From positions 1 through 64,000 of the forward strand of contig CANAAV010000001.1 of assembly GCA_947346365.1 (NCBI GenBank): DNA of 64,000 bases, in the 5' to 3' direction. The stretch's first letter is position 1. Every line of letters starts with the position of its first letter. Below, in pieces: positions 14,413 through 23,431 of the stretch. The notes beneath the pieces are model-generated. The model ran no database searches. It was not told the origin of the DNA and worked only from the letters and a program-made list of their open reading frames with translations. The stretch comes from an uncultured Flavonifractor sp. (GTDB lineage: Bacteria > Bacillota > Clostridia > Oscillospirales > Oscillospiraceae). The position numbers and the translations under genes were made by a program.

Positions 14413-16410
14413 TTATACCCCTGGCTTTTGAGAAGAGGAAACGGTCTTGCTGCTCTGGCACCAGGTGACGGAATAGCCGATTCCCTCAAACAGGGGGCGC
14501 ACCGCCACATAGTCCACACCGTCCACGCTTTTGATGGGCAGGGACACGGACCTCTCGCTGTAGGTAACGGCGGCCATGCCGTTCTCCTTGGACACAGAGG
14601 CGCTGATAAAGCTGGTCACATCGTTCACTGGAACATAAATGGCGCCGGGCGCTTCGATTACGAGCTTGGAGTTAAAGGTGATGGGTTTGCCCTGCCAGGT
14701 GACAGTGGGCTCAGCAGTGTTCTTGGTGTAAACCACCTGGCCGCCGGAAACGGTCATCAGAGCTTGAATGTCCTTAATATCGGTCTCAGGACAGGTCATA
14801 TAATCCCGGTCAATGACCACAAAGTCGGCCAGCTTTCCAACCTCCAGGGAGCCCTTGAGATCCTCCTCAAACTGTCCGTAAGCCGCCCACAGGGTGAAGG
14901 CTTTCAGGGCTTCCTCCCGGGTGACTTTTTCGTTGGCGTACCAGCCGCCCTCCGGACGGCAGTCCTTGTCCATACGGGTGACGCCGGCATAGAGGCCGTG
15001 ATACGGGTTGACCAGCTCCACGGGGGCGTCGGAACCGCCGATGATGATAGAGCCCTTGTCAATGATGGTGCGCCAGGCGTAAGAGGTCTTGATTCGCTCA
15101 GACCCCACCCGGTCCTCCGCCATCAGCCAATCGGAGGTGGCGTGGGTGAACTGCATGGCGGGCAGCACACCCAGGGAGATGGCCCGGTCAATGTCGCTGG
15201 GCGTAACGATCTGGAAGTGCTCCAGACGCATACGGGGATCCTCCCGGGGATTTTCTTTCATCAGGCGCTCATATACATCCAGCACCTGGTGGTTGGTACC
15301 GTCGCCGATGGCGTGAATTCCAGTCTGATAGCCGTTTTCATAGGCCAGTTTGATAACCTCATAGGCCTCTTCATCGGTAAAGCGGTACTCGCCGGTGTAG
15401 CCCGCCCGGTCGGAGTACTCCTCCAGCATGGCGGCGGAACGGGCGCCCAGAGAGCCGTCGCCAATGATCTTGACGCCGGCCACATGGAGATGGTTGTCAT
15501 ACAGCATTCCGGTGGGAGCGGTGGTGCGCAGGTAATCGGCCTCTGGGCCCTCGGTGGAGGCGAGCATGATCAGCGGGTACAGGCGCAGCTTCAGCTCACC
15601 GCTGGCGTAGAGCTCTTTATACAGGTCCAGCTGGTGGACGCTCACGCCCGCGTCCAGGGCAGAGGTGAAGCCGTAGGAAAACAACTGCTCCTGGGCCAGC
15701 AGAGACGCCCGCTTCAGGTCTGCGTCGCTCCAGGGGGGAATAATGCCGCGCACGATGGCGGCAGCGGTATCGGTCAGGCAGCCCAGCACCTCTCCGTCCT
15801 CCGTCTTGAGAATCTCGCCGCCCTGGGGGTTGGGGGTGTCCTTGGTGATGCCGGCCATCTCCAGCGCCATGGAGTTAAACCAGAACATATGCGCGTCGGC
15901 CCGCTGGAGGGAGACCGGGTTGTTGGGCGCTACGGCGTCCAGCTCCTCCTTGGTGGGGAAGCTGTCATCCTCCCACACGGTGTTCATCCAGCCCCGACCC
16001 TGAATCCATTCGCCCGGCTCGGCGGCCTCGGCGGCCTCCTTCACAGCCTGAAGGATGACGTCCTTGGGCTTCCAGAACGCGTCGATCATCAGCATGCTCT
16101 GGCCCAGGTTGGGCACGTGCATGTGGCCCTCAATCAGGCCGGGGAGGACGGTCTGCCCACGCAGGTCGTTGACAACGGTGCCGGAGCCGATGTAAGCCTG
16201 TACGCCGCTGGCGTCGCCCACATAGACCAGCCGGTCCCCGCTGATCGCCATGGCGGTGGCGTGGGGGTTATCGTCGTCCATGGTGTAGATATTGCCGTTG
16301 ATGTACACGCTGTCCGCCGCCGGAACGGCGGCAAGGGCGGGTACCGCGCTGAGGAGCATACTCAGCATAAGGAGCGATGCCAGAACTTTGCGCAGCCTTC
16401 CTGATTTCAT
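14413..16410 (-). CDS. Secreted amidohydrolase (family 3, YtcJ-like) with C-terminal stalk domain
   Basis: The 665-residue protein has a Sec signal peptide (KVLASLLMLSMLLSAVPALA) and an amidohydrolase-3 domain from about 30 to 545. The metal-binding HxH lies in PGLIEGHMHVPNLG, His residues in HAIGDGTNHQVL, and the catalytic Asp in IIGGSDAPVELV. The last 100 residues resemble the copper-amine-oxidase N-terminal-like stalk domain common in clostridial surface proteins (APGAIYVPVNDVTSFISASV; VAVRPLFEGIGYSV). It probably hydrolyses an amide or related compound outside the membrane; the substrate is unknown. AAAGGAC lies before the ATG at 16408-16410; a frame extension upstream has no ribosome binding site. 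The gene diverges from a Crp-type regulator, with a palindromic site between them. Confidence 0.88.
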   Translation of the reverse strand: MKSGRLRKVLASLLMLSMLLSAVPALAAVPAADSVYINGNIYTMDDDNPHATAMAISGDRLVYVGDASGVQAYIGSGTVVNDLRGQTVLPGLIEGHMHVPNLGQSMLMIDAFWKPKDVILQAVKEAAEAAEPGEWIQGRGWMNTVWEDDSFPTKEELDAVAPNNPVSLQRADAHMFWFNSMALEMAGITKDTPNPQGGEILKTEDGEVLGCLTDTAAAIVRGIIPPWSDADLKRASLLAQEQLFSYGFTSALDAGVSVHQLDLYKELYASGELKLRLYPLIMLASTEGPEADYLRTTAPTGMLYDNHLHVAGVKIIGDGSLGARSAAMLEEYSDRAGYTGEYRFTDEEAYEVIKLAYENGYQTGIHAIGDGTNHQVLDVYERLMKENPREDPRMRLEHFQIVTPSDIDRAISLGVLPAMQFTHATSDWLMAEDRVGSERIKTSYAWRTIIDKGSIIIGGSDAPVELVNPYHGLYAGVTRMDKDCRPEGGWYANEKVTREEALKAFTLWAAYGQFEEDLKGSLEVGKLADFVVIDRDYMTCPETDIKDIQALMTVSGGQVVYTKNTAEPTVTWQGKPITFNSKLVIEAPGAIYVPVNDVTSFISASVSKENGMAAVTYSERSVSLPIKSVDGVDYVAVRPLFEGIGYSVTWCQSSKTVSSSQKPGV

Positions 16411-16551
16411 AGTGACAGTCCTTTCTTTTCGCTGCCCGCGCCCTGCGGGCCAGCTGTTTACCCCCTGCATTCCGCACCACCCTGTTCAACAAATGCCGCA
16501 ACATGCAGAGGCTTCTTGCAATAGAGGATACAAGAGCTGTCAAGAAAAATC

Positions 16552-16567
16552 TGTAAACTACTTTACA
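16552..16567. promoter_or_regulatory. Crp/Fnr-type palindromic operator between amidohydrolase and regulator
   Basis: TGTAAA (16552-16557) CTAC TTTACA (16562-16567) is a perfect dyad of the size recognised by Crp/Fnr dimers. It lies 65 bp upstream of the regulator's start and 142 bp upstream of the amidohydrolase's start, so the regulator may control both. Confidence 0.6.
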
Positions 16568-16631
16568 AGCGGCGGGATATCTGCAAAAATAAAAGCAGGA
16601 CTGTCGGCAATCGCAGGAGGGGGGAGACAGT

Positions 16632-17339
16632 GTGGACACATCCCAAATAAGATGGGAAAAGCAGTGGCGGCCCACAGCCCGGGACCTGGACGGCGAGACC
16701 TGGGACCGGGTATGGGAGGAGCTGACCGCCGGCTACGCAACGTATGCCGTGCCCCGGGGAACCGTTCTCTATGAGCAGGGCGGCCCGGCAGATGGAGTCG
16801 TCTTTCTCCACCGGGGCCAGGTGCAGCTGGAGTGCTGCGACAGCAGCGGGAAGAAGCGGGTAGTCTACGCGCTGTTCGACGGGCTGACGGTGGGGGAGGA
16901 CGAGTGCATGTTCGGCGGGCCCCGGGCTTTCCGGGCCGTCTGCAACACCCCGTGCCAGATTACCCGCATTCCGGCGGCGGAGTTCCGGCGCCGGGTGGAG
17001 CATTCCCACGCCCTGGCGCTGAAGCTGTTCCAACTGGCTGCCCGCCGGGCTCAAATGCTCTCCCAGCTGCTGGTCCGGGACAGCTTTCTGGACGCGGGAA
17101 AGCGGGTGGCGCGTTTTCTGGTCAGCCAGGCGGAGTATTACGGAAGACCGGAAGACGGCGGCCTGTGCCTGACGGTGCGCCTGACCCACCAGCAGTTGGC
17201 TGATTTTCTGGGCATCTCCCGGGTGGCAGTGAGCCAGTGTGTGCGGGGACTGGAAAAGCAGGGACTGATGGAAAAGCGGGAAGGGCGCTTTTTCCTTCCA
17301 AATCCGGCGGCGCTGCGGGAGTGGTCCTCTCCGCTCTAA
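16632..17339 (+). CDS. Crp/Fnr-family transcriptional regulator
   Basis: The 235-residue protein has an N-terminal cyclic-nucleotide-binding-like beta-barrel (about 35-125: YAVPRGTVLYEQGGPADGVV, then VYALFDGLTVGEDECMFGG), a long dimerisation helix, and a C-terminal Crp-type HTH (LTHQQLADFLGISRVAVSQC). There is no N-terminal Cys cluster, so it is not an Fnr-type iron-sulfur sensor, and the ligand is unknown. The start is GTG, with AGGAGGGGGGAG just upstream. It diverges from the amidohydrolase gene and converges on blaR1 with no gap: the stop codons are adjacent. Confidence 0.88.
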   Translation: MDTSQIRWEKQWRPTARDLDGETWDRVWEELTAGYATYAVPRGTVLYEQGGPADGVVFLHRGQVQLECCDSSGKKRVVYALFDGLTVGEDECMFGGPRAFRAVCNTPCQITRIPAAEFRRRVEHSHALALKLFQLAARRAQMLSQLLVRDSFLDAGKRVARFLVSQAEYYGRPEDGGLCLTVRLTHQQLADFLGISRVAVSQCVRGLEKQGLMEKREGRFFLPNPAALREWSSPL

Positions 17340-19697
17340 TTAATGCTCCCCGGCCCACTGCTGGCAGAGGCCGTACATCAGCTGATAGGGGCTGACCTTG
17401 AGCGCCGGACGGAACCACTCCCACACGCCGTTTGACTGGACGCCGGTGACGCCGTCCCGGTCCAGAAAGAGGATCTGGTCTCCGTTTGGCGCGGTACAGC
17501 GCACCGCGTTCCCGCGGGGCTCCCCTGCCTCCGCCTTCAGCCAGAAAATGTCCGCCAGGTTCCGGTAGCCGATGCTGTACAGCCCGGTTTCATATTCGTT
17601 TTCCGGCGCATGAAAGGCCTGTACATCCACGGCGGTTCCGTCCTCTATACGGAGGGTTTCCAGGAAATCGGACTGCTCCAGCACCGCTCCCAGGCGGCCC
17701 CAGACGTTCCCGCCGGGCTCTCCCTCCATCAGAACGGCGCAGGTGTTCAGCGTGTCCTCCTGGAAGGGGTAGTAGCAGTTTTTCAGCCAGGTTCTGGCCG
17801 CGTCTAGGGGATGGAGCAGGTCGGGGCGCTCCCCCCGATCCGCCGCGTCCTGGAGGGACTGGTAGTGCTCCGCGGCGGCAATTCCCCGGTCCTGGGGGGT
17901 GGGAGTTCCCTCCATGCTGAACACGGGATAGATTCCCCCATAGCGGTCCTGATAGCGCTCCACACACCATACGCCCCCCTCCCCCTGCCTTACCGGCTGG
18001 GACAAAGTCAGCATCAGGGACACGTCGATGCTGTCCACCACGAAGCGCACATAGCGGTGCTCCCCCTCATAGGTGAAATCCCGGCTGAAAAAGGCGCTGT
18101 CGTCGTAGGGCTCCAGGCCGTTGCGGGCGATGAAGTCCGGCTGAATTCCCTCTATGCCCCCGCAGAGGGCGCCCCAGGGCGCTAAGGCCTCTTGCGTATA
18201 AGTCTCCAGACCGCTGCGGTAGAACTGCACGTCGGTAGCGGTCTCCCAGCAGTAATAATATCCCTCGCCATCCCGGGCGAAATGGCGCATGCCGCTGCCG
18301 TCGCTGGTGAGAAACTGTTCGTACTGGGCCTGGTCTCTCCGGCTGATGGTGAACAGCCAGCCTCCGCCAAAGCCATAATCGGCCATACTCTCCTCGTAGC
18401 TGCGTTTTTCGTATACCGACAACAGGGTCAGCAGTCCGCCGTCCGCGTCCGCGACTCCGGGGAGAATCAGCAGCTGGTCATAAATCTCTTTTGGAAAGGC
18501 TACCGTAAAGCCGCCGGTCTCGTAGAGGACCGCGTCTTCCTCCGGCAGGGGGGTGGCGTTGGGATTGAAGGAGTCCACCACCGCCTTCCAATCGCCGCCT
18601 TCCGGGGTGGGGGTGGGCCGCGCGTCCCCGATGAGGGCGCACCCCCCCACGGCCAAGGCCAGCACAAGCGATATCAGGGCCGCCAGAGGCCCGTTTTTTT
18701 TCACATGCACAATGGACACCAGCCTTTCTTTCAACTGAGATTTTTCTTCGCACAGGGTGGCCCCCAACGGTCCCAGCTCAGCCGGCGGGGCCGCGGCCAG
18801 GGCCAGCAGGGTCTCCCCATAGTGCTTCCGCTGGGCAGGGGACATCGGGAGCACTACCGCCTCGTCGCAGGCGAGCTCACAGGCGCGGCTGATCCGGCGG
18901 CGCACCAGCGGCATCAAGGGGTTGAACCAGTGCAGGCTGGTCACCGCCGCAGCGAACCATTTATAGAGCAGGTCGTGCCGCCGGGCGTGGGTGAGCTCGT
19001 GGGCTAAAATGTCCCGCAGGCACTCCTCCTGTGTGATTCCGCAGGGGAGCACGATGACAGGCCGCAGCGCTCCCACCAGCAAAGGGGTGTTTACCAAAGG
19101 GCTCTCCTCCAGGCGCACCTGCCCCGCCGGGTCCATAGTCCACAGCAGGCGCAGCTTCTCCGCCGGGACCCGGCGGGCGGAGCGCCCCAGCGCCCGCCGG
19201 AAGCGCCGGTAGCCCCAGATATACCGTCCCAGGCAGGCGAGGGCCCCCAGAGCCCATATGGCGGCCAGCACAGTGGCAGGGGGTACAGGGAATACCCATG
19301 CTTCTGGGTCCGGGGACTGGGACGGTATGGACGGCTCCGGCCGCTCAGGCGCAGCCGGGAGGGCCTGTACGCCGGGTTCTGCACCGACAGGGCCGGCCGC
19401 AGTTTCTCCAGCGGGGACCGGAGCTTCAGGAACCTGTGGAGCGTTGGGGACAGCAGCGGGCTGGGTGGGGGCCCAGCCGTCATAGGGCGGGGAGAGGAAC
19501 TGCCCCCCAACGGCTGGCGTTGACAGGGTCAGCCCCACCGGGATGCACAGGCGCAGCAGCACCAGCAGCCACAGATAATAGGCTGTGCGGGCGCTGGCCC
19601 ATCGCTGCAGCAGGGGATACAGCAAAAGCAGCAGCCCCGCCAGCAGGGAGCCCAGCAGACTTAGGCGCAGTAAGGCTTTCAAAAATTCTTCCGCCAC
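17340..19697 (-). CDS. blaR1: BlaR1/MecR1-type M56 metallopeptidase sensor
   Basis: The 785-residue membrane protein begins with several hydrophobic helices (LLRLSLLGSLLAGLLLLLYP; AYYLWLLVLLRLCIPVGLTL). A Pro/Ala-rich loop and another helix follow. The M56 zinc peptidase domain contains HExxH in DILAHELTHARRHDLLYKW. A last transmembrane segment (LAALISLVLALAVGGCALIG) leads to a 300-residue extracellular domain. That domain is not the penicillin-binding type of true BlaR1: I see no SxxK motif, and the sequence is unlike transpeptidases. The likely role is cleavage of the BlaI-type repressor encoded just upstream in response to an unknown envelope signal. I take GTG at 19695-19697, 2 bases after blaI; another GTG lies 6 bases earlier. 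Confidence 0.85.
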   Translation of the reverse strand: MAEEFLKALLRLSLLGSLLAGLLLLLYPLLQRWASARTAYYLWLLVLLRLCIPVGLTLSTPAVGGQFLSPPYDGWAPTQPAAVPNAPQVPEAPVPAGETAAGPVGAEPGVQALPAAPERPEPSIPSQSPDPEAWVFPVPPATVLAAIWALGALACLGRYIWGYRRFRRALGRSARRVPAEKLRLLWTMDPAGQVRLEESPLVNTPLLVGALRPVIVLPCGITQEECLRDILAHELTHARRHDLLYKWFAAAVTSLHWFNPLMPLVRRRISRACELACDEAVVLPMSPAQRKHYGETLLALAAAPPAELGPLGATLCEEKSQLKERLVSIVHVKKNGPLAALISLVLALAVGGCALIGDARPTPTPEGGDWKAVVDSFNPNATPLPEEDAVLYETGGFTVAFPKEIYDQLLILPGVADADGGLLTLLSVYEKRSYEESMADYGFGGGWLFTISRRDQAQYEQFLTSDGSGMRHFARDGEGYYYCWETATDVQFYRSGLETYTQEALAPWGALCGGIEGIQPDFIARNGLEPYDDSAFFSRDFTYEGEHRYVRFVVDSIDVSLMLTLSQPVRQGEGGVWCVERYQDRYGGIYPVFSMEGTPTPQDRGIAAAEHYQSLQDAADRGERPDLLHPLDAARTWLKNCYYPFQEDTLNTCAVLMEGEPGGNVWGRLGAVLEQSDFLETLRIEDGTAVDVQAFHAPENEYETGLYSIGYRNLADIFWLKAEAGEPRGNAVRCTAPNGDQILFLDRDGVTGVQSNGVWEWFRPALKVSPYQLMYGLCQQWAGEH

Positions 19698-19699
19698 CG

Positions 19700-20086
19700 T
19701 CACTCCTCCTTCCGGTTCCAGAGTTCCTGGAACATGTTGTGCAGATCTTCCACGTCTTGGGAGCCCAACTGGTGGTGCTCCACCAGAGCCGCCACCATGC
19801 TGCGGGCGCTGCCTGCGTACAGCTTGTCGATGACCCGCTGGGTCCGGTAGCGGCCCAGCGTCTTTTGATCCACCAGAGGGCGGTAATAGTATACGCCGCG
19901 CTTTTCCTGTGCCACCGCCCCCTTCTGGCACAGGCGGCGCAGCAGGGTTTTGACCGTCTCTCCATTCCAGCTCTGGTCCGCCAGCGCGGATTTGACCTGC
20001 CCCACAGTACAGGGCTCCCCTGCCGCCCACAGCACCCGCAGAACTTCCAGCTCCGCGTCGGTGATCTTTTCCTCCGTTCCCGGCAT
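19700..20086 (-). CDS. blaI: BlaI/MecI-family transcriptional repressor
   Basis: The 128-residue winged-helix repressor shows the family pattern: ITDAELEVLRVLWAAGEPCT, then NGETVKTLLRRLCQKGAVAQ with the recognition helix, the YYYRPLV wing and a helical dimerisation tail (HNMFQELWNRKEE). AAAGGAG nine bases before the ATG at 20084-20086 sets the start. It is the first gene of the blaI-blaR1 operon. A large operator with two TACA-N2-TGTA-like boxes lies immediately upstream, so autoregulation is very likely. BlaR1-type proteolysis would relieve repression. Confidence 0.9.
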   Translation of the reverse strand: MPGTEEKITDAELEVLRVLWAAGEPCTVGQVKSALADQSWNGETVKTLLRRLCQKGAVAQEKRGVYYYRPLVDQKTLGRYRTQRVIDKLYAGSARSMVAALVEHHQLGSQDVEDLHNMFQELWNRKEE

Positions 20087-20114
20087 ACCGGCGCTCTCCT
20101 TTCCACAACAAGAT

Positions 20115-20158
20115 GAGGTTACAGTTGTACCTTGCATTTAGGGTACAACTGTAACCTC
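20115..20158 (-). promoter_or_regulatory. Double BlaI operator upstream of blaI-blaR1
   Basis: GAGGTTACAGTTGTAC (20115-20130) and GTACAACTGTAACCTC (20143-20158) form a perfect 16-bp inverted repeat with a 12-bp centre. Each arm contains a TACA-N2-TGTA Bla-box-like element. Confidence 0.8.
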
Positions 20159-20225
20159 AAAAAGTCAAGAGAAAAAGAATGACAATTTTTCCGCGGACCC
20201 GCCGCTGGGCCTTGGCCCGGTTCCC

Positions 20226-21596
20226 CTATTTTCCCACGCAGAACCGTTCGAAGATGCGCGCGGTCACGTCCTCCCGGACACAGGAGCCGGTGAGCTCCCC
20301 CAGCGCGCGCAGGGCCTCCTCCACGTCGGTGAGCAGCGCGTCAGGGGTCACGGCCCGGGCCAGGGCCTGCTCTGCCCGCTCCACACTCGCCAGGGCGCGC
20401 CGGGCGGCCTGGGCCTGCCGGACGTTGGTGAGCAGCTCCCCGGCAGCCTCCTCTGTCCCGCCTTGACTCAGCAGGGCGGAGACGGCGGCCTCCAGCGCCT
20501 CCAGCCCCGCCCCCGTGCGGGCGCTGAGGGAGACCTCCGCAACCTGAGGCGGACGCTCCACACAGCCGGCGGCGGCGGGCAGGTCGCATTTGGTCCACAC
20601 CAGCAGGGTTGGGGCCAGCGTCGCGGCCCGCTCCAGCAGCGCGGCGTCCTCCTCCACAGGGGGGACGGCCCGGTCCACCAGCACAAAAATCAGCGCCGCC
20701 TCCCGCAGAGCCGCCCAGCTGCGCTCTACGCCCGCCCGCTCCGCCGGGTCCGTGGCACAGCGCAGCCCCGCGGTGTCAATCACGCGAAGATCAAAGCCCC
20801 CCAGGCGGCAGCGGGCCTCCACTGTGTCCCGGGTAGTGCCGGGAAAATCGGTGACAATGGCCCGCTCATAGCCCGCCAGGGCGTTGAGCAGAGAGGACTT
20901 CCCCGCGTTGGGCCGTCCCGCCAGCACGCAGGGGATCCCCCCCGCCAGATACCGCCCCCTTTGGTAGGTGGACAACAGGTCCGCCAGCGCCTGCCGGGCC
21001 CGCTCCAGCGCGGCGGCGATCGCCTCAGAGCGAAAGGGGTCAATGTCCTCATCCGGATAGTCCAGCACAGCGTGAAAGTGGGCCATCACATCCACCAGAC
21101 CGTCATAAACAGCGCGTACCCGGCGGCTCAGCGCCCCGGAGAGCTGTCCGGCAGCCTGATACGCCGCGGCGGGGGTCTCCGCGTCAATAAGGTCGGCCAC
21201 CGCCTCCGCCTGCATTAGGTCCAGCCGCCCGTTGAGAAAGGCCCGCTTGGTGAACTCCCCCGGCTCCGCCTGGCGCACCCCGTGGGCAAAAAGGGCCTCT
21301 AATCCTAGAGCGAGCACGGTGGGGGAGCCATGGCATTGCAGCTCGGCGGTGTTCTCGCCGGTGTAGCTGTGGGGGGCGCGGGAGATGGTGGCCAGCACCT
21401 GGTCTACAGCCCGCCCATCGGGGCCCAGCAGGGTTCCATAGCAGAGCGTGCGGCTGGGGCAGTCCTCCAGCCTTCTGCCGGAGGCGCTGCGAAACACGGC
21501 GGCGGCGGCGGAAACCGCCTCCGGCCCGCTCAACCGCAGGATACCAATGGCAGATGGGGCACAGGGTGTAGCGATGGCGGCAATGGTGTCATTCAT
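20226..21596 (-). CDS. mnmE: tRNA modification GTPase MnmE
   Basis: The 456-residue protein is a complete MnmE/TrmE. It has an N-terminal formyl-THF-binding domain (MNDTIAAIATPCAPSAIGIL), a helical middle, and an inserted G domain with Walker A AGRPNAGKSSLLNAL at about 225, the switch region DFPGTTRDTVE and G3 DTAGL. It ends with the diagnostic FCVGK motif, whose Cys is needed for activity. With MnmG it modifies wobble uridine of several tRNAs. In many Firmicutes mnmE lies next to mnmG, jag and yidC near the origin; here neither neighbour is present. Confidence 0.96.
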   Translation of the reverse strand: MNDTIAAIATPCAPSAIGILRLSGPEAVSAAAAVFRSASGRRLEDCPSRTLCYGTLLGPDGRAVDQVLATISRAPHSYTGENTAELQCHGSPTVLALGLEALFAHGVRQAEPGEFTKRAFLNGRLDLMQAEAVADLIDAETPAAAYQAAGQLSGALSRRVRAVYDGLVDVMAHFHAVLDYPDEDIDPFRSEAIAAALERARQALADLLSTYQRGRYLAGGIPCVLAGRPNAGKSSLLNALAGYERAIVTDFPGTTRDTVEARCRLGGFDLRVIDTAGLRCATDPAERAGVERSWAALREAALIFVLVDRAVPPVEEDAALLERAATLAPTLLVWTKCDLPAAAGCVERPPQVAEVSLSARTGAGLEALEAAVSALLSQGGTEEAAGELLTNVRQAQAARRALASVERAEQALARAVTPDALLTDVEEALRALGELTGSCVREDVTARIFERFCVGK

Positions 21597-21717
21597 GGCA
21601 GGTCACCTCGGTAGACGGAAGGAAAAAATTTGTGGATTCCGCCGTGATTTTTTTGCTTGACTAACTTTATGTTAACCTTTTAGTGCATATACGGCCCGGT
21701 CATCCGCTGCACGAGGC

Positions 21718-21747
21718 TGTGGAAAAGCCTGTGGACAATGTGGAAAA
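21718..21747. other. Three tandem DnaA-box-like 9-mers
   Basis: TGTGGAAAA (21718-21726), TGTGGACAA (21730-21738) and TGTGGAAAA (21739-21747) each differ by one base from the DnaA box TGTGGATAA. They lie about 120 bp upstream of mnmE in a gene-free, partly AT-rich stretch (21597-21858). They could be a DnaA-titrating or regulatory site, or a chance purine repeat. Confidence 0.4.
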
Positions 21748-21858
21748 CCCCTGCGCAGCGGTGGTTTTCCGGAGCAGTGAAAAAAGTTAAGAGTGAATAT
21801 CAGAATGCATAACCGATATCAAACCGGTTTTATGCCCATTATGCCGGGAAGGGGCGGT

Positions 21859-21900
21859 GAAAAAGGCCGGGGCGGAAGGAAGGTCCACTCCGCCCCGGCC
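21859..21900 (-). terminator. Intrinsic terminator of the FAD oxidoreductase gene
   Basis: GGCCGGGGCGG (21865-21875) pairs with CCGCCCCGGCC (21890-21900); on the minus strand it is followed by TTTTTCAC. Confidence 0.85.
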
Positions 21901-21911
21901 GACGTCTCATT

Positions 21912-23318
21912 TTAGTGCGCGCGCCCTTCCAGCCGCGCCGCGATTGTCCGGGCGGCCTTCACCCCTGACGCGCCCGCCTGAGCCAAGCCGCGGGTCACGC
22001 CCGCGCCGTCGCCGATGGCAAAGAAACCGGGCAGGGCGGTCTCCAGCTCAGAGGACAGGGCCAGGCGGGAGGAGTAGAACTTGACCTCCGCACCGTAGAG
22101 GAGGGTGTCGTAATTGGCGGTGCCGGGGGCCAGCTTATCCAGCTGGTAAATCATCTCAATGATATCGTCCAGCTGCCGCTTGGGCAGGGCCAGGGACAGA
22201 TCGCCCGGCACGGCCGCGGTGAGGGTCGGCCGCACGAAGGACTTGCCCATCCGGTGGCTGTTGGTCCGCCGCCCGCCCACCAGGTCTCCAAAGCGTTGCA
22301 CCAGCACGCCTCCGGCCAGCATATTGGACAAAGAGGCGATGTGCTTGCCATAGCGGTAGGGCTCGTTGAACGGAGAGGTAAAGCGGTTGGACACCAGCAA
22401 AGCGAAGTTGGTGTTCTCGCTTTGCAGGGAGGGGTCGGAATAGGAGTGGCCGTTGACCGTGTTGATGCCCTCCACATTCTCCGCCACCACATGCCCGTAG
22501 GGGTTCATACAGAAGGTGCGCACCTGGTCGCCGTATCCCTTTGTCCGGTAGACCAGCTTAGATTCGTATACCACGCCGGTAATATGCTGGAACACTTGGG
22601 CGGGCAGCTCCACCCGCACGCCAATGTCCACCTGGTTGTTGATGAGCTCCAGCCCCAGCTTTTTGCACTGGTTGGAAAACCACTCCGCGCCGCTGCGCCC
22701 TGGGGCGGCGATGAGCCAGGAGCAGTCCACCTGGTCCCCATTGGCGCACTTGAGCCGGTATCCCTCGTCTCCCAGATTCTCAATGGCGGTTACGGCGGTG
22801 CGGAAGCGGTATTCCCCGTGCTGCCGGACGGTCTCATAGATGCTCTGGAGGATACGCAGGTTATTTTCTGTTCCCAGGTGCTTGCAGCGGGCCTGGAGCA
22901 GATGCAGGTCATATTTAAGGGCTTCCCGCTCCAGCGCCCGGGCGGCGGGGGTATCGGTGGAAAAAACTTGGTCGGTGGCGCCGTGTTCCATGTTGATGGC
23001 GTCCACATAGTCGATGAGCGCCATAACCTCTTTGGCGTCCATAAAGTCGGTGAGCCAGCCGCCGAAAGCGGTGGTAAAGTTATATTTTCCATCGGAGAAG
23101 GCCCCCGCTCCGCCAAAGCCGCACATGGTGTCGCAGACCTTGCAGTGGATGCACTGCTTCACCTTTCCCGCCACAATGGGACAGCTGCGGGTGTAAATAT
23201 CAGCCCCCTGATCCAGGGTGACTACCTTCAGGTTTGGACAGCGGCGCATGAGCTCATAGCCGGCAAAAATGCCGGCCTCCCCGCAGCCCAGAATTGCGAC
23301 GTCATAGCGCTTATTCAT
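21912..23318 (-). CDS. FAD-dependent dehydrogenase/oxidoreductase
   Basis: The 468-residue protein starts with a Rossmann dinucleotide-binding motif (YDVAILGCGEAGIFAGYEL) and ends with an FAD-binding motif (FFAIGDGAGVTRGLAQAGAS). Near residue 55 a Cys-rich segment, CIHCKVCDTMCGFGGAG, could hold an iron-sulfur or metal site. The whole resembles the COG2509-type uncharacterised FAD dehydrogenases that are widespread in Clostridia. The substrate is unknown. The gene stands alone, with its own terminator downstream. Confidence 0.85.
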   Translation of the reverse strand: MNKRYDVAILGCGEAGIFAGYELMRRCPNLKVVTLDQGADIYTRSCPIVAGKVKQCIHCKVCDTMCGFGGAGAFSDGKYNFTTAFGGWLTDFMDAKEVMALIDYVDAINMEHGATDQVFSTDTPAARALEREALKYDLHLLQARCKHLGTENNLRILQSIYETVRQHGEYRFRTAVTAIENLGDEGYRLKCANGDQVDCSWLIAAPGRSGAEWFSNQCKKLGLELINNQVDIGVRVELPAQVFQHITGVVYESKLVYRTKGYGDQVRTFCMNPYGHVVAENVEGINTVNGHSYSDPSLQSENTNFALLVSNRFTSPFNEPYRYGKHIASLSNMLAGGVLVQRFGDLVGGRRTNSHRMGKSFVRPTLTAAVPGDLSLALPKRQLDDIIEMIYQLDKLAPGTANYDTLLYGAEVKFYSSRLALSSELETALPGFFAIGDGAGVTRGLAQAGASGVKAARTIAARLEGRAH

Positions 23319-23431
23319 GGCAATCTCTCACTTTTGTCGTAGGATAGGGCCCAAAGGGCCTTTGGCAGGACCTATTATAGCAAACGTCCGCCAGCTCTGC
23401 AACACGCTTTTCTCAGCGCGGAGGACGGCGG

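Noticed and set aside
14278..16404. Long plus-strand frame opposite the amidohydrolase gene
   Set aside because: It begins inside the tRNA fragment, lacks a ribosome binding site and has a composition typical of antisense shadows, while the minus strand encodes a well-formed enzyme.
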